A stretch of DNA of 64,000 nucleotides from Euglena gracilis (taxonomy: Eukaryota; Euglenida; Euglenophyceae; Euglenales): the NCBI GenBank assembly GCA_039621445.1, contig CP154955.1, positions 52,729,384 to 52,793,383 of the forward strand. The letters run 5' to 3'. The translations under genes and the position numbers were made by a program. Positions 11,826 through 22,200 of this stretch are shown here, one piece after another (position 1 is the stretch's first letter; each line of letters begins with the position of its first letter). Below the pieces are notes generated by a model. The model ran no database searches. It was not told the DNA's origin and saw only the letters and a program-made list of their open reading frames with translations.

Positions 11826-12187
11826 GCCGAATTTGTCACAGGGCAATGAGCCTTCCTCATCATCATTGTCATTGATTGTCCGGGATGTAGGTGGCAAAAT
11901 GCCTTCCTCCATCCCGATTCACTCATCTTTGATGCGGCGAGGGGATGAACCCCTTACCCAAACACACATGGATCACAAGGATCATGGGGATGAACCCCAT
12001 TTACGCTTGGTTACCCATGTCACCCATGAACAAAGTGAGGGGTATGTGCCCTTTGCTCTGTTCACACCCAAAAGAACCCTGGTGGAAGCACCGGTGGGCC
12101 TTTTCGAGTGCAACTCGGTGGAAACTCGGAGTGTTTTTTTCAACCCCCCCCCCTCAATTACCACCCCCCACACCATTTCGCGCACAT

Positions 12188-12586
12188 ACTTGTAGTTAGT
12201 GCGCCGCGGCGCTCATGCCGCGGCGCAAAAAAAAATTTTCCGCGGTGGTCGCGGCGCACAGAAAGATTTTTGCCGCGGCTGTCGCGGCACAAGCAAAATT
12301 TATTGCCGCGGTGGTCGCGGCGCAAGGAGAAAATTTTTCCGCGGTGGTTGCGGCGCAAAAAAAAATTTCTGCCCAGAGCTCAAGAACGTTGATGTGGAGG
12401 TCCCGCTTGACATGGTGAAAGCTGATCTGTGAAAACAAACAAGCACGCTTGTACAAAAGTTCACTCCCTGCCGCCAAATACCCTTCTCGGCCATGGTCGA
12501 AAAAGTATCAAAGAGGCCAGGCAGGGGAAGGGGCCGAAAGGAAGTATATGTGGGACACAATTTAAAAAGACAATTGCCGCGGTGGT
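12188..12586. repeat. 399-bp direct duplication, left copy
   Basis: This segment is repeated, apparently without any difference, at 14299-14697. It begins ACTTGTAGTTAGTGCG, contains four or five CCGCGGTGGTCGCGGCGCA modules separated by AAAATTTT-like spacers, and then about 220 bp of unique sequence. The two copies lie immediately on either side of a TIR-bounded insertion (12587-14298). Confidence 0.85.
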
Positions 12587-12769
12587 CAAGACTGGGCAAA
12601 TTTCACGATTTTTTTATTTTTTCAGAAAATTTCAAAAATTTCAAAAATTTCAATATTTTCACTGAAAAAATAGGAGAATCCTACTAGGAAATACCCAAGC
12701 GGCCGTTCCTTCTGAGCGCGTCCTCAAGGAGACGGAGTTTCAACTCAATTGTTGCCACAAATGTTTGTT

Positions 12770-13170
12770 GCAATTATTGTTCACTGGGATGATATGCAGA
12801 AGGCATTTGGAGAGTGGCAGTGGAGTTCAACTTCATAAACAGTTCGACCTTGTGTTATCTGACGTTCTGGGATAGCCATTGGCTACATCGCTTTGAACAT
12901 TGTGGACAGCCTGCTGCAGATGCGAAAGACAGTGGATGAGATACTGGTGAAAACTTTGTGTTGGATTTGTATTGCCAAGCTCCCCATGACAAAGGTTTGC
13001 CAAACAATTCTGTCTGTGAATTTTCATTTTTCTCTGCTTCAGATCTCACAGTTGTTGAAGTATGTGCGTGGGTAATGAGATCATTGGAAGGACATGATGA
13101 TGAGCCATTGGAAGCATTAATAGTCTGGACCTGAGCATGTCCCTGCAAAACTGCTCCATTTTGTTTTTAT
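12770..13170 (+). pseudogene. Decayed hAT N-terminal fragment
   Basis: The stretch 12808-12890 matches the start of the hAT gene at 16845-16920 (ACTTCATAAACA, TTGTGTTATCTGA, GTTCTGGG) but contains stops. Downstream, 12990-13160 also matches 3016-3210. It is a fragment of the same hAT family as the copy at 16827. Confidence 0.5.
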
Positions 13171-13299
13171 TGCAAGCCGAGACAATGCGTGTATTTTCTG
13201 ATTCTGCTGTGATTGCCGTTTTGTTTGTCCAAAATGGTGATCTGGTGGTAATTGTAATTCTGGTGGTAATTGTTGGTAAGTGGTAATTCTGATTTGTTG

Positions 13300-14095
13300 T
13301 TTTGGTAGGTGCTGGCCAGTTTTGGGCCACAGATGGTGGTGGCCAGTTTTTGTCCACAGGTGCTTGCCAGTTTTTGGCCACAAAGCGCTGGCCAGTTTTG
13401 GGCCACATGTGCTGGCCAGTTTTTGGCCACGGGTGCTTGCCAGTTTTGGGCCACAAAGTGCTGGCCAGTTTTGGGCCACGGGTGCTGGCCAGTTTTGGGC
13501 CACAGGTGCTGGGGCCACAGGTGGTGGACAGCTTTGGGCCACGGGTGCTGGCCAGTTTTGGGCCACATGTGCTGGCCAGTTTTTGGCCACGGGTGCTGGC
13601 CAGTTTTGGGCCACAGGTGCTGGCCAGTTTTTGGCCACGGGTGCTTGCCAGTTTTGGGCCACAGGTGGTGGACAGTTTTGGGCCACGGGTGCTGGCCAGT
13701 TTTGGGCCACATGTGCTGGCCAGTTTTTGGCCACGGGTGCTTGCCAGTTTTGGGCCACAAAGTGCTGGCCAGTTTTGGGCCACGGGTGCTGGCCAGTTTT
13801 GGGCCACAGGTGCTGGGGCCACAGGTGGTGGACAGCTTTGGGCCACGGGTGCTGGCCAGTTTTGGGCCACATGTGCTGGCCAGTTTTTGGCCACGGGTGC
13901 TGGCCAGTTTTGGGCCACAGGTGCTGGCCAGTTTTTGGCCACGGGTGCTTGCCAGTTTTGGGCCACAGGTGGTGGACAGTTTTGGGCCACGGGTGCTGGC
14001 CAGTTTTGGGCCACAGGTGCTGGCCAGTTTTTGGCCACGGGTGCTTGCCAGTTTTGGGCCACATGTGCTGGCCAGTGGCCGTTTTTGGCCACGAG
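13300..14095. repeat. 24-bp minisatellite array with higher-order repeats
   Basis: About 33 copies of a 24-bp unit of the type GCTGGCCAGTTTTGGGCCAC plus AGGT, with variants (GGGT, ATGT, AAGT; CTTGCC; GGACAG). A block of about 305 bp is itself repeated (about 13430-13645 and 13735-13950), giving a higher-order structure. Since 24 is a multiple of three, several frames on both strands stay open for 270-450 codons. Such frames are a property of the repeat and are not evidence of a protein. Confidence 0.9.
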
Positions 14096-14298
14096 TGCTG
14101 GTAAAGTAAAAGATAGACACGTCCCGTACACGAGAGATGAACGCAACTCTTCCGTGCTTTCAAAAGGTGCAACGAAGGAAATACGTCTTCCATACTAAGG
14201 ACGAGTGAAATTTTTGAAAAAATGCGTGAAATTTTCAACGGCCGGCAATAAATTTCACGATGGAAAATTTTCACGAGCGAATTGAATGCCCAGTCTTG

Positions 14299-14697
14299 AC
14301 TTGTAGTTAGTGCGCCGCGGCGCTCATGCCGCGGCGCAAAAAAAAATTTTCCGCGGTGGTCGCGGCGCACAGAAAGATTTTTGCCGCGGCTGTCGCGGCA
14401 CAAGCAAAATTTATTGCCGCGGTGGTCGCGGCGCAAGGAGAAAATTTTTCCGCGGTGGTTGCGGCGCAAAAAAAAATTTCTGCCCAGAGCTCAAGAACGT
14501 TGATGTGGAGGTCCCGCTTGACATGGTGAAAGCTGATCTGTGAAAACAAACAAGCACGCTTGTACAAAAGTTCACTCCCTGCCGCCAAATACCCTTCTCG
14601 GCCATGGTCGAAAAAGTATCAAAGAGGCCAGGCAGGGGAAGGGGCCGAAAGGAAGTATATGTGGGACACAATTTAAAAAGACAATTGCCGCGGTGGT
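14299..14697. repeat. 399-bp direct duplication, right copy
   Basis: Copy of 12188-12586. It continues to 14882 with further CCGCGGTGGTCGCGGCGCA modules, ending in GCACTAACTGCAAGTATGTTCGCG, the approximate complement of the sequence at 12176-12200. The whole 12176-14882 block, minus the insertion and one duplicate, therefore looks like a MITE-like element of about 600 bp with terminal inverted repeats of about 25 bp. Confidence 0.8.
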
Positions 14698-14893
14698 CGC
14701 GGCATAAACTTCAAAAGTTTCCGCGGCGGTCCCGGCGCACTCATAAACCAGCGCCGCGGCATTCGCGGTGCACAGAAAAATTTTTGCCGCGGCGCTGCCG
14801 GTTACAAAATTTTTTTTTCCGCGGTGGTCGCGGCGCACGGAAACATTTTTTCCGGTCGCACTAACTGCAAGTATGTTCGCGCATTGCCGGGAT

Positions 14894-15072
14894 TACCATG
14901 CCCCCCCCCCCCCATATAAGACCCCCCCTCGGGAGCCAAAATCCCAAGGGGGGGTCTTATATGGGGGGGGGGGTCTTATATGGGGGGGTCGGTCCCGGCC
15001 AAAGGGCCGGCCTTCGGCCAGGCAGAGGGGGTCTCATATGGGGGGGGGGTCTTATATGGGGGGGGCATGGTA
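14894..15072. repeat. C/G-tract inverted-repeat element 4
   Basis: Starts TACCATG with a C tract and ends with a G tract and CATGGTA. The interior alternates C tracts with the word ATATAAGA on the left and G tracts with TCTTATAT four times on the right, around a small palindromic centre containing GGCCGGCCTTCGGCC. It abuts the gag-like reading frame that starts near 15072. Confidence 0.75.
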
Positions 15073-15420
15073 CCCGCGGAAACTGCGGTTTTCCCTGCAT
15101 TGCCATGGAATCCAGATATGCGTCTGGTGGTGCCGGAAATCTCTGGTACCGTTTCCGTTGTGGAGGACTATGATGATGATTTGAGGGATAACCTCACCCC
15201 CGGTGATGGTTACCGAATTCTCGGTCAACTCCCAGCGGATCATCCGCCGAGCAAACAAATTTTGCATGTCCACCAATGCGTTGCGGAATGCGCAACCATG
15301 CTCAACAAGGTTTTGCAGTTCGATCAGGACAATCAAAGGGCTGTCAACACCAAACTGGAGTATTGCTGGAATTCATTTTTTTGTCTTTGCAGCATTCATT
15401 TTTTTGGGTTGAAAGCATGA
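15072..15420 (+). pseudogene. Possible retroelement gag-like fragment
   Basis: An open frame from about 15072 to 15417 encodes a mostly hydrophilic stretch containing VVEDYDDDLRDNLTPGDGY and HVHQCVAECATMLNKVLQF. No family is recognised directly. It lies upstream of a retropepsin-like frame in the same orientation (16020-16695), with a C/G-tract element in between, which suggests a broken gag-pol. Confidence is low because the frame has no diagnostic motif. Confidence 0.3.
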
Positions 15421-15450
15421 TTTTTCGCACCAGAAAACACAGATTTGAGA

Positions 15451-15628
15451 TACCATGCCCCCCCCCATATTGTACCCCCCCTGGGAGCCATTTTCTGGGG
15501 GGGAGGTACATTATGGGGGGGGGGTACAATATGGGGGGCGGCCAAGGTCATGGTCCATGGTGGGGGGGTACCCCATGGGGGGGGGGTACATTATGGGGGG
15601 GGGTACAATATGGGGGGGGGGCATGGTA
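15451..15628. repeat. C/G-tract inverted-repeat element 5
   Basis: Starts TACCATGCCCCCCCCC and ends GGGGGGGGGGCATGGTA. The interior has ATATTGTA and TACATTAT/TACAATAT words separated by C or G tracts of 7 to 10, and a GGTCATGGTCCATGGTG palindrome near the centre. It interrupts the retroelement fragment spanning 15072-16695. Confidence 0.75.
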
Positions 15629-16019
15629 CTTGCACACAAAAAAAACTTTAGAGGGCCGGTGATGCCTAATTTGACAAAATATTCAGGTATATTCCTAATT
15701 TTGAGGCATAAATTTGCAAAATTTGGAATGGTGATGCCTAATTTGGTGTCAAAATGCTAATTTTAGGTTGCGGATTCCTAATTCCTAAGAGCCTAAAAAG
15801 GATTTTTTCCCCCCAAAAAAATTCGTCTTTGGTGATTCCTAATTTGGCCACCAAAAATGTGATGTTCCTCCGAGACCCCCCTCGTGACCCCCACCCCCGG
15901 TGACCCGTACCACCCCCAAAAATTTTTCTTCAAAAAATGGTATTTCATAAGGGAAAAGATCAATTTTTGCTTTTTCAAAAGAACATGTTTTTTGTTGTTT
16001 TTTTTTTAAAAAACAAAAA

Positions 16020-16695
16020 ACCGTCAACCCTGAGCCCGAGGTCCGAGGGCACGGACCTCTGGGTTGATGAACAAATGGAGGTAAGGCCTGATCAACCTTG
16101 CCCCCCCTGCCCATCCGCCTTCGCGGTCGGCACCCGGAATTATTTTGGCTCCCCTACCCCCCACTCCACATTTCCGCTCGGAATGCTGAGCAAAGTAGGA
16201 AAGGGTTCATGGGAAAGTTGGCATGCAAATGTATTTCCGTCAGACCCTTTACTTTGCGTACCACCAATGGAGTTACTCGTCCAAGCGGAAATACGCATTC
16301 AAAATTTCTCCACCAAAGTTAAAATTTTAATTGACACTGGTTGTCGCATTGCACTGCTTTTTCGGTTAGGGTTGATACCGACCCCTCTCTTGGTAAGTGC
16401 CAAGAAACCGATCAAAATTACAACTGCGGATAACACCCCCACGTGCGGTGGTGATTTGGGATGTGTGCTCGAGATACTCTTGCCCATCATCCCCAAGCAT
16501 CACTCACCCCCCCCACAATTGCAACATTTCACCAATATTTGGGGTTACGAGTCCGGAATTCACGGGTGTGACGTAATTTTGGGATACCCATTTTTACGCC
16601 AGTACCGGTTGGTTGTATTGCCACTCCCACGGTTTGCGCACAACACCCACCTCAGGGGGGTCGGCACGCCGTGGCGAGCCGTCCGGCTGGGTTAG
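16020..16695 (+). pseudogene. Retropepsin-like protease of an LTR retroelement, fragment
   Basis: The reading frame contains KILIDTGCRIALLFRLGLI near 16320-16375, with the catalytic Asp-Thr-Gly of a retroviral-type aspartic protease, and later DVILGYPFLRQY near 16575-16610, matching the conserved ILG segment. This fits the protease domain of a Ty3/gypsy-like polyprotein. No reverse transcriptase follows: the frame ends at 16695 and the next sequence is a TTTCCGGAAA-rich palindromic stretch. It is a fragment, probably unrelated to the gypsy element at 41177-57035. Confidence 0.6.
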
Positions 16696-16699
16696 CAAT

Positions 16700-16770
16700 G
16701 GGCAAATTTCCGAAATTTATTTTAATTTCCGGAAATTGGAAATTTCCGGAAATTTCCGGAAATTTCAAAA
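16700..16770. repeat. TTTCCGGAAA palindromic cluster
   Basis: Six or so overlapping copies of AATTTCCGGAAATT lie just upstream of the hAT fragment starting at 16827. They could be the subterminal region of that transposon, but no complementary right end is visible. Confidence 0.5.
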
Positions 16771-16826
16771 ATCGCGAAATTAGGATTTAGCGACCAAAAT
16801 TCTCCTCTCCCCACGCTTCTCCCCAG

Positions 16827-17565
16827 ATGCCCAGGCTTCAAAATGGTGGCAGTGGAATACCACTTCATAAACACTTTGACGTTGTGTTATCTGATGTACT
16901 GGGTAAGCCATTGAAGGTCAGTTGCCGACATTGCTCCTGGAGTCAGAGTGCAAATGCCACGAGGCAGAGGCATCATTACATGATGAAGCATTCTCATCCC
17001 CAGCCGCAGACACCCGTGCAGAAGTACTTTGATCATGGTTTTACAACGGAGGAGCAGCAGAGATCTGAGAGACGGCTGGCCTTGTTGCAGGTGTGTGTTC
17101 CACATCGGTTGTGGGATTAATCACATTCTTCAGGTCAGCCTCGGGCTTCCTTTTTCGGCGTTGGAGAGTGAGGAAATGGGAGCCTTTTGCGCAACTCTTC
17201 GCAGCGATTTTCACCTCCCATCGAGGCGAACATTGCAGCGAAGGGTGGAGGACATTCATGTGGAGGTGGCAGAATTGGTGGAAAAATATGTGAAGGGACT
17301 GCCTGCAGGCGTTCTGATGGTGGACGGGTGGGAGGACCATCAAAAAGCCGAAGATTTTGCCGTTTTGTTCAAACCCCTCGATCCCCAGAAAAGCGCAGTC
17401 CTCATAATGCTGCATCGCCTGCCTGCCCGGGCCACCAGCCACAATCCATTTTTTTTGGAAATGTTGTTTCTTGACCGGAGTGGTTCGTGGTGGGTGAGAT
17501 ATTTACAACAAATTGTCCGCTTCGGTGCAGATAGTTGGTGTTTTGGGACGGGCAGTGGCGCATAG
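16827..17565 (+). pseudogene. hAT-like transposase, N-terminal part
   Basis: Exon 1 (16827-17090) encodes a BED-like zinc finger with VSCRHCSW and then HHYMMKHSH (C-x2-C and H-x4-H). A 43-bp GT-AG intron (17091-17133) leads to exon 2, which contains GVLMVDGWEDHQ near 17310, the first catalytic-Asp region of hAT transposases. The frame then stops at 17565, and neither the later catalytic motifs nor the dimerisation domain is found downstream. It is a truncated relative of the transposase at 5844-8123, but distinct in sequence. Confidence 0.55.
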
Positions 17566-18540
17566 GGAACAGGGTGAGAGATAGTCCGTGTCCCCTGTCC
17601 TTGACTTTTGGACTTTTTGGACAACTTTGGACATTTTTGTTTTCGGTGTGTTACACCTTGTTGGAGAGTGCTGTAGGGTGTTTATCACAGCGAGGAGGAG
17701 TTTTTGTGTCTTTCCGCTTCGGGACTGAGATCTTTGTACAAAACAATTGTGTGAGGGGGAGAGAGAGTGTCTTTGTCCTCGTTTTTTGATCCTTGAATTT
17801 TTGATTCCATCTTGTATGCTTCCCATTGTCATAGGTTCCTCATCTTTGTGGGACTGCCTTGGGACTAACTGACTTTGTGGTACTGTCTTTCTTCCAGGAT
17901 TCTTGGTCCTTGGTGTGGGTGACTGATTTTTTCATACTTGGCATTTTTTTTTTAAAAAAAACAAAACAACGTGTTTTTTTTAAAAAAAAACGCCAAAAAA
18001 AACATCAAAAAAAAAACAAAAGGAAAATTTCATTGAAAAAACTCGTTATGAAACACCCAAACCATACTTCGAATCCTACTAAGTTCAAAAATTGCCAAAA
18101 AATGGTCAAAAACATTCAAAAAATGCAAAAAAATGCAACTTTAGGGCTTTTTTCATTTTTTGTTTAAGGAAATTTTTGGCAAAAATGCCCCAAAACTTGC
18201 CAAAAATGATTGAAAATAGGCATTCAAAAAATTTCCGAGCAAAGCCTTGTTGGCGTTTTTTTTGTTTTTTTAAAAAAAACACTGTTAGAATTAAAAAAAA
18301 ACAAAAAAACAAAGACCAAAAAAAAAACAGGTTGCCAACTATGGATTTTTTGCTGCATTTTGTAGGAGCCGGCATTGGAAGATTTCTTTACCGTCTTCCT
18401 TTTGTGTCCTTTCTTCTGCCTGTGTCTGTTTGTGATGTCTTTCTTTGGTTTTCCATTTAGGACTGGTGCTTCAGATGTCGAAAAATCATGGTTTCTTTGA
18501 TTAATCCAGGTTGTATGGTTGGTGCGCCATCGCCGGATAT
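17566..18540. other. AT-rich non-coding DNA
   Basis: The region is dominated by T and A homopolymers (for example 17945-18030 and 18255-18330) and has no recognised gene. The poly-T/poly-A pairs TTTTTTTTTTAAAAAAAAA form small perfect inverted repeats at 17946, 17977 and 18265. Confidence 0.5.
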
Positions 18541-18542
18541 CT

Positions 18543-19046
18543 TCACGATACTGAAACGTTCACAGCTGCCGGTCCGTTTGCATCATACCTTGTGATGAAA
18601 ACATCACCAGGCCGCCTCCCGTCTCCAGTGCCCTCTTCACGCCGAGCAGTGTACCCTGCCGCCTGTGCCAGCTGTAGGATGAAATTTTGAATTCCTGCAT
18701 GTCGCCGTGTCAAATTGTTTTTTGCACAACAACCCAGGTGATTCCCTTGATCATCCATCACTGTTTCACACCGTGGACATTTGACCTCCAGACCTTCGTG
18801 GGGCGCTACAACGGACATGCCCAGCGTCCACTGCTGTACAGCTCGGAATTCTCCCGGCGGCATCAAGGTCATTTTTGCTGCGCATGGATTTGCAGCCACA
18901 TACGCCAAGGCATGGGGTTTTTGTTGGCTCAAAATGCGGACCTTGTCTGCCCCTGTGGAATGTGTTACCAAATCAGCCCCTCGTTTCTCGGACAGCTTGT
19001 CATTCCAGAATTTTTTGGGAGTTTTCCACTTTCCCCAGATGAGCAA
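18543..19046 (-). pseudogene. Non-LTR retroelement C-terminal domain, fragment
   Basis: The minus-strand frame encodes a short Cys/His region (KCPRCETVMDDQGNHLGCC), then RRHAGIQNFILQLAQAAGY and GDGRRPGDVFI. This order (C-x2-C ... H-x4-CC, an R-H-x-x-I helix, then RRPxDV) matches the region after the reverse transcriptase in some non-LTR retrotransposons. No reverse transcriptase is found upstream, so only the 3' end is present, as expected for a 5'-truncated LINE copy. The family is inferred from pattern alone. It lies 190 bp upstream of PP4C, on the opposite strand. Confidence 0.5.
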
Positions 19047-19230
19047 CCCGACTGGAATATCAGGGTTGTTACAGCCAATACCAAGCGCGGGAAGAAGCTC
19101 GGAAAGCAGTTAGGAATTCCGTTGTTATCGCGCCTTCTACCCGCCATGATGCTTTTTAAGATTTCTCCTCAAAAAAAATGCGAAAAAAATATAAAAAAAA
19201 ATATTTTTGTATACAGAGAATTTTGTCGAA

Positions 19231-22200
19231 ATGTCGGAAGCAGATCTAGACAAACACATCGAAATGCTTGGCAACTGCCAAATTATCAAGGAATCAGAGG
19301 TCAAGCAGCTTTGTGTGAAAGCTCGTGAACTCCTCATTGACGAAGGGAACGTGCAGAAAGTCAATGCTCCCTGCACAATTGTCGGTGATATTCATGGTAA
19401 TCTGTACCCAACATTATAAATCTTCCAAAATTCCGATTTTTGTCAGGACAATTTTATGATCTCAAGGAGTTATTCCGCGTTGGAGGCAACATCCCTGACA
19501 CAAACTACGTGTTTATGGGTGACTTTGTTGACAGAGGCTTTTACAGTGTTGAGACCTTTCTCCTACTTTTGTGCCTGAAAGTGCGATTCCCTGACAGGGT
19601 GGTTCTCACTCGTGGTAACCATGAAAGCAGGCAGATCACTCAGGTGCACTCGAGCTTGATCTGTTGAATTTTTCGCACTCCCGATTTTCAGGTATATGGA
19701 TTCTATGATGAGTGCCTCCGGAAGTATGGTAGTGTGAACGTGTGGAGATATTGCACTGAAGTTTTTGATTATCTGCCACTTGCAGCTTTGGTTGAGGAGA
19801 AAGTGTTCTGTGTCCATGCTGGATTGTCACCATCCATTAACACCCTGGATCAGATTCGTACCATTGACCGCAAGCAAGAGGTGTGATTTCCCCATCGTGC
19901 ATTGTTCTTCTTTGGTTTTTTCCTTTTTTGTTAATCCTGAAACTCCAATTTTTTTTCAAAAATTAAAATTTAAAAAATGGAAGGGACAGGGCGGTCCTTA
20001 AGGGACAGGAAAGTTTTTTTTTTTTTATTTCCTTAAGGACCGCCCCCCATTCGGCCAAAGGGCCGGCTAAGGGCCAGACTGGGACTTGAACGGGGGCAAA
20101 AATTAAACAGTCGAAAAACACAATTTTTAATGATTTGGGCGGATGGACGATTGTCCAAGGGTGCCAGGAATCAATTTTTTTCCTGATGTCGACCTGTTCT
20201 CGCTGAAAAATGCCAAAATTTCTTGCCCATTTTCCTGTATATTTTTCACTGAGTGTGCTGGGACAGCGGAGTTTTTTTTTTATTATTTGCTTAAGGACCG
20301 CCCTGGGAAGGGAATGCGTAATTGACGTTGTTGTTAATTTGACGCACCTCGAAATTCACAAAAATAAATTGGAACGATTTTGTTCAACCATTGGTAAATT
20401 TAAAAAGCACCCAGAAAAGCAACCTATTTCCCAATGCATTGCCGAAAGAAATTGGCAAAATTTATGTCCCAGCGGTGAAGAAGATGGTCCCTGGTGGTGA
20501 AGCAACTGAGACCCATGCATTTGCCCCCCCCCAATTTTGATTTTGCACAGGTTTATAAAACAGGGAGTGGGTTCCTCGAGCCCGATGTTCAGATGGGTCC
20601 TATTTTTCTCATTCTGGGTCGAACAGAGGGGATATTCGATGGGAAGTTAAAGCAGTATTTGGGGTTACTTCACGCTCACCCTCCTCCACCCCCTTAGCCA
20701 ACAGGGGGGGGGGGGCAAATTTTCAGAAGTTCCGACAAAAGTTTTTTCCGTGAAGTGAAGAAATACCAAATGAAGATATTTTGGTAAACCTTGAAAGTTT
20801 TTAAGAGGCAAAATGTTGGGTACTTGTCTGTTATGGTACGACGGACCCCCCCTTTCAGTTATGGTACGACACCCTTTGAACGGTCAGAGACCCATATGTC
20901 GGGACCCGTCTCGGCCGGTGGTTTTTTGGGGTTATTTGAAGGGTTAGGGTTTGGAATGGCCCTGCCGCACCTTGGCACACACAAGGAAACCCAAAGGCGG
21001 CAGACAGGCAGGGGGGTGGAAAGATAAAGCGTGCCGCCCATTCAGCCCCAAAAGGGATTTGCCATACTGAACATGGAGAAACAGGGCAATTTGCCCAAAT
21101 TCGGCCTAATTCAAAAAAAGGCCAAATCTTCACCATTGCAACTCTGAACCCTAACCCTATCCCTCCCAACAACCCTGTGCAGACAGTTGAAGAGGAACAG
21201 ATGGCGTCGTACCATAACCGAAAGGGGGGGGGGTCCGTTGAACCATAACAGACAAGTGCCAAATGTTGTTCAAAAGGCATAGTTTTGAGGAGTTGTTCAG
21301 AATAAACTGCACATATATCAAGAATTGTGGGCACTTGTTCGCCACCACCCGACCCTAACCCTGACCCTGACCTTGACCCTACCCTAACCCAAACCCTGAC
21401 AAGAACCAAATGGTGTCTGGGCAAGAGTTGGGGGAATGCGGTGCCAACTTGATCCCACAACCAAATTGGATCATCCAAGGCAAAATCTAGGCTTCTGTTA
21501 TTGTGTGATGCACCCCCACGAGACCCAGAACTGGGCAAAAACTAGAAAAAAGCAGAGAATTGAAGACAAGGTTTTGTGTCATGCTGACCTAACCTGCCTG
21601 ATGGTGACATGATACGAACAAATCGGACAACTCCCAAAGAGTGTCCTGCAAAACCAGGGATGGCCATCGTTTTCTAACCGATCGTTTTAAAACACGTTTT
21701 TTTTCAAAAAAACCCGTTTTTTTGAAAAAACCGTCATTTTTACCTTCGCCGCCCCCCGCCGTTTTTTTCAAAAAAAGTTGTTTTTTTTGTTTTTAATTTC
21801 CTTCGCCCCCACCCTCTCGCGCAAGGTCAAAGGCATGAAAAGAGCGGATCAGTCTGAGTCAGAATCGCTATCACTGCGCCCCAGGAAGCGGAAGATAAAC
21901 GCCAATTTGCCTGCAAATCACGCTGTGGGCAGCCCTCTTTCCAAGTGTCACAAGTCAAACGTGGGACCATTCCCGATTGTAGTAAAGTAACGTCTGGCCC
22001 TCTGGCTTGTCCACCGTGCAGCACAGGGAAGAACCGGTCTTTCAGCACTGAAGCAAACAAAAACAATTACAGTTGGCAACCAACAACACACCAGTGACGA
22101 CTGAACTCACCACTTTATCTCTTCCCTTGTCCTTCAAATAGTCTGACACCAACAGGTGTAATGCATGTGCTTGACAAATCCAACTTTGCATTCCTGATTA

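Larger units (their letters stand above)
12587..14298. mobile_element. TIR-bounded insertion carrying hAT debris and a minisatellite
   Basis: A 1712-bp segment has terminal inverted repeats of about 12 bp: CAAGACTGGGCA at the left and TGCCCAGTCTTG at the right. Subterminal AAATTTCACG/CGTGAAATTT motifs occur in both orientations. The segment sits exactly between two 399-bp direct copies. Its interior holds a decayed hAT N-terminal region (12770-13170) and the 24-bp minisatellite array (13300-14095). No intact transposase is present, so it would need to be mobilised in trans, if it is a transposon at all. Confidence 0.55.

Noticed and set aside
13046-14469. Long Pro/Trp/Lys-rich proteins of 270-450 residues on both strands
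   Set aside because: They follow from a 24-bp tandem repeat whose length is a multiple of three; no independent coding sign.
12188-14697. LTR pair of a small retrotransposon
   Set aside because: The 399-bp copies do not start TG and end CA, no primer-binding site or polypurine tract is seen, and the inner segment has its own inverted termini.
21340-21395. Chromosome end
   Set aside because: Repeats are short, degenerate and internal to a gene.
20855-21538. 227-codon open frame on the minus strand
   Set aside because: Crosses a foldback and telomere-like repeats inside PP4C intron 3; composition reflects the repeats.
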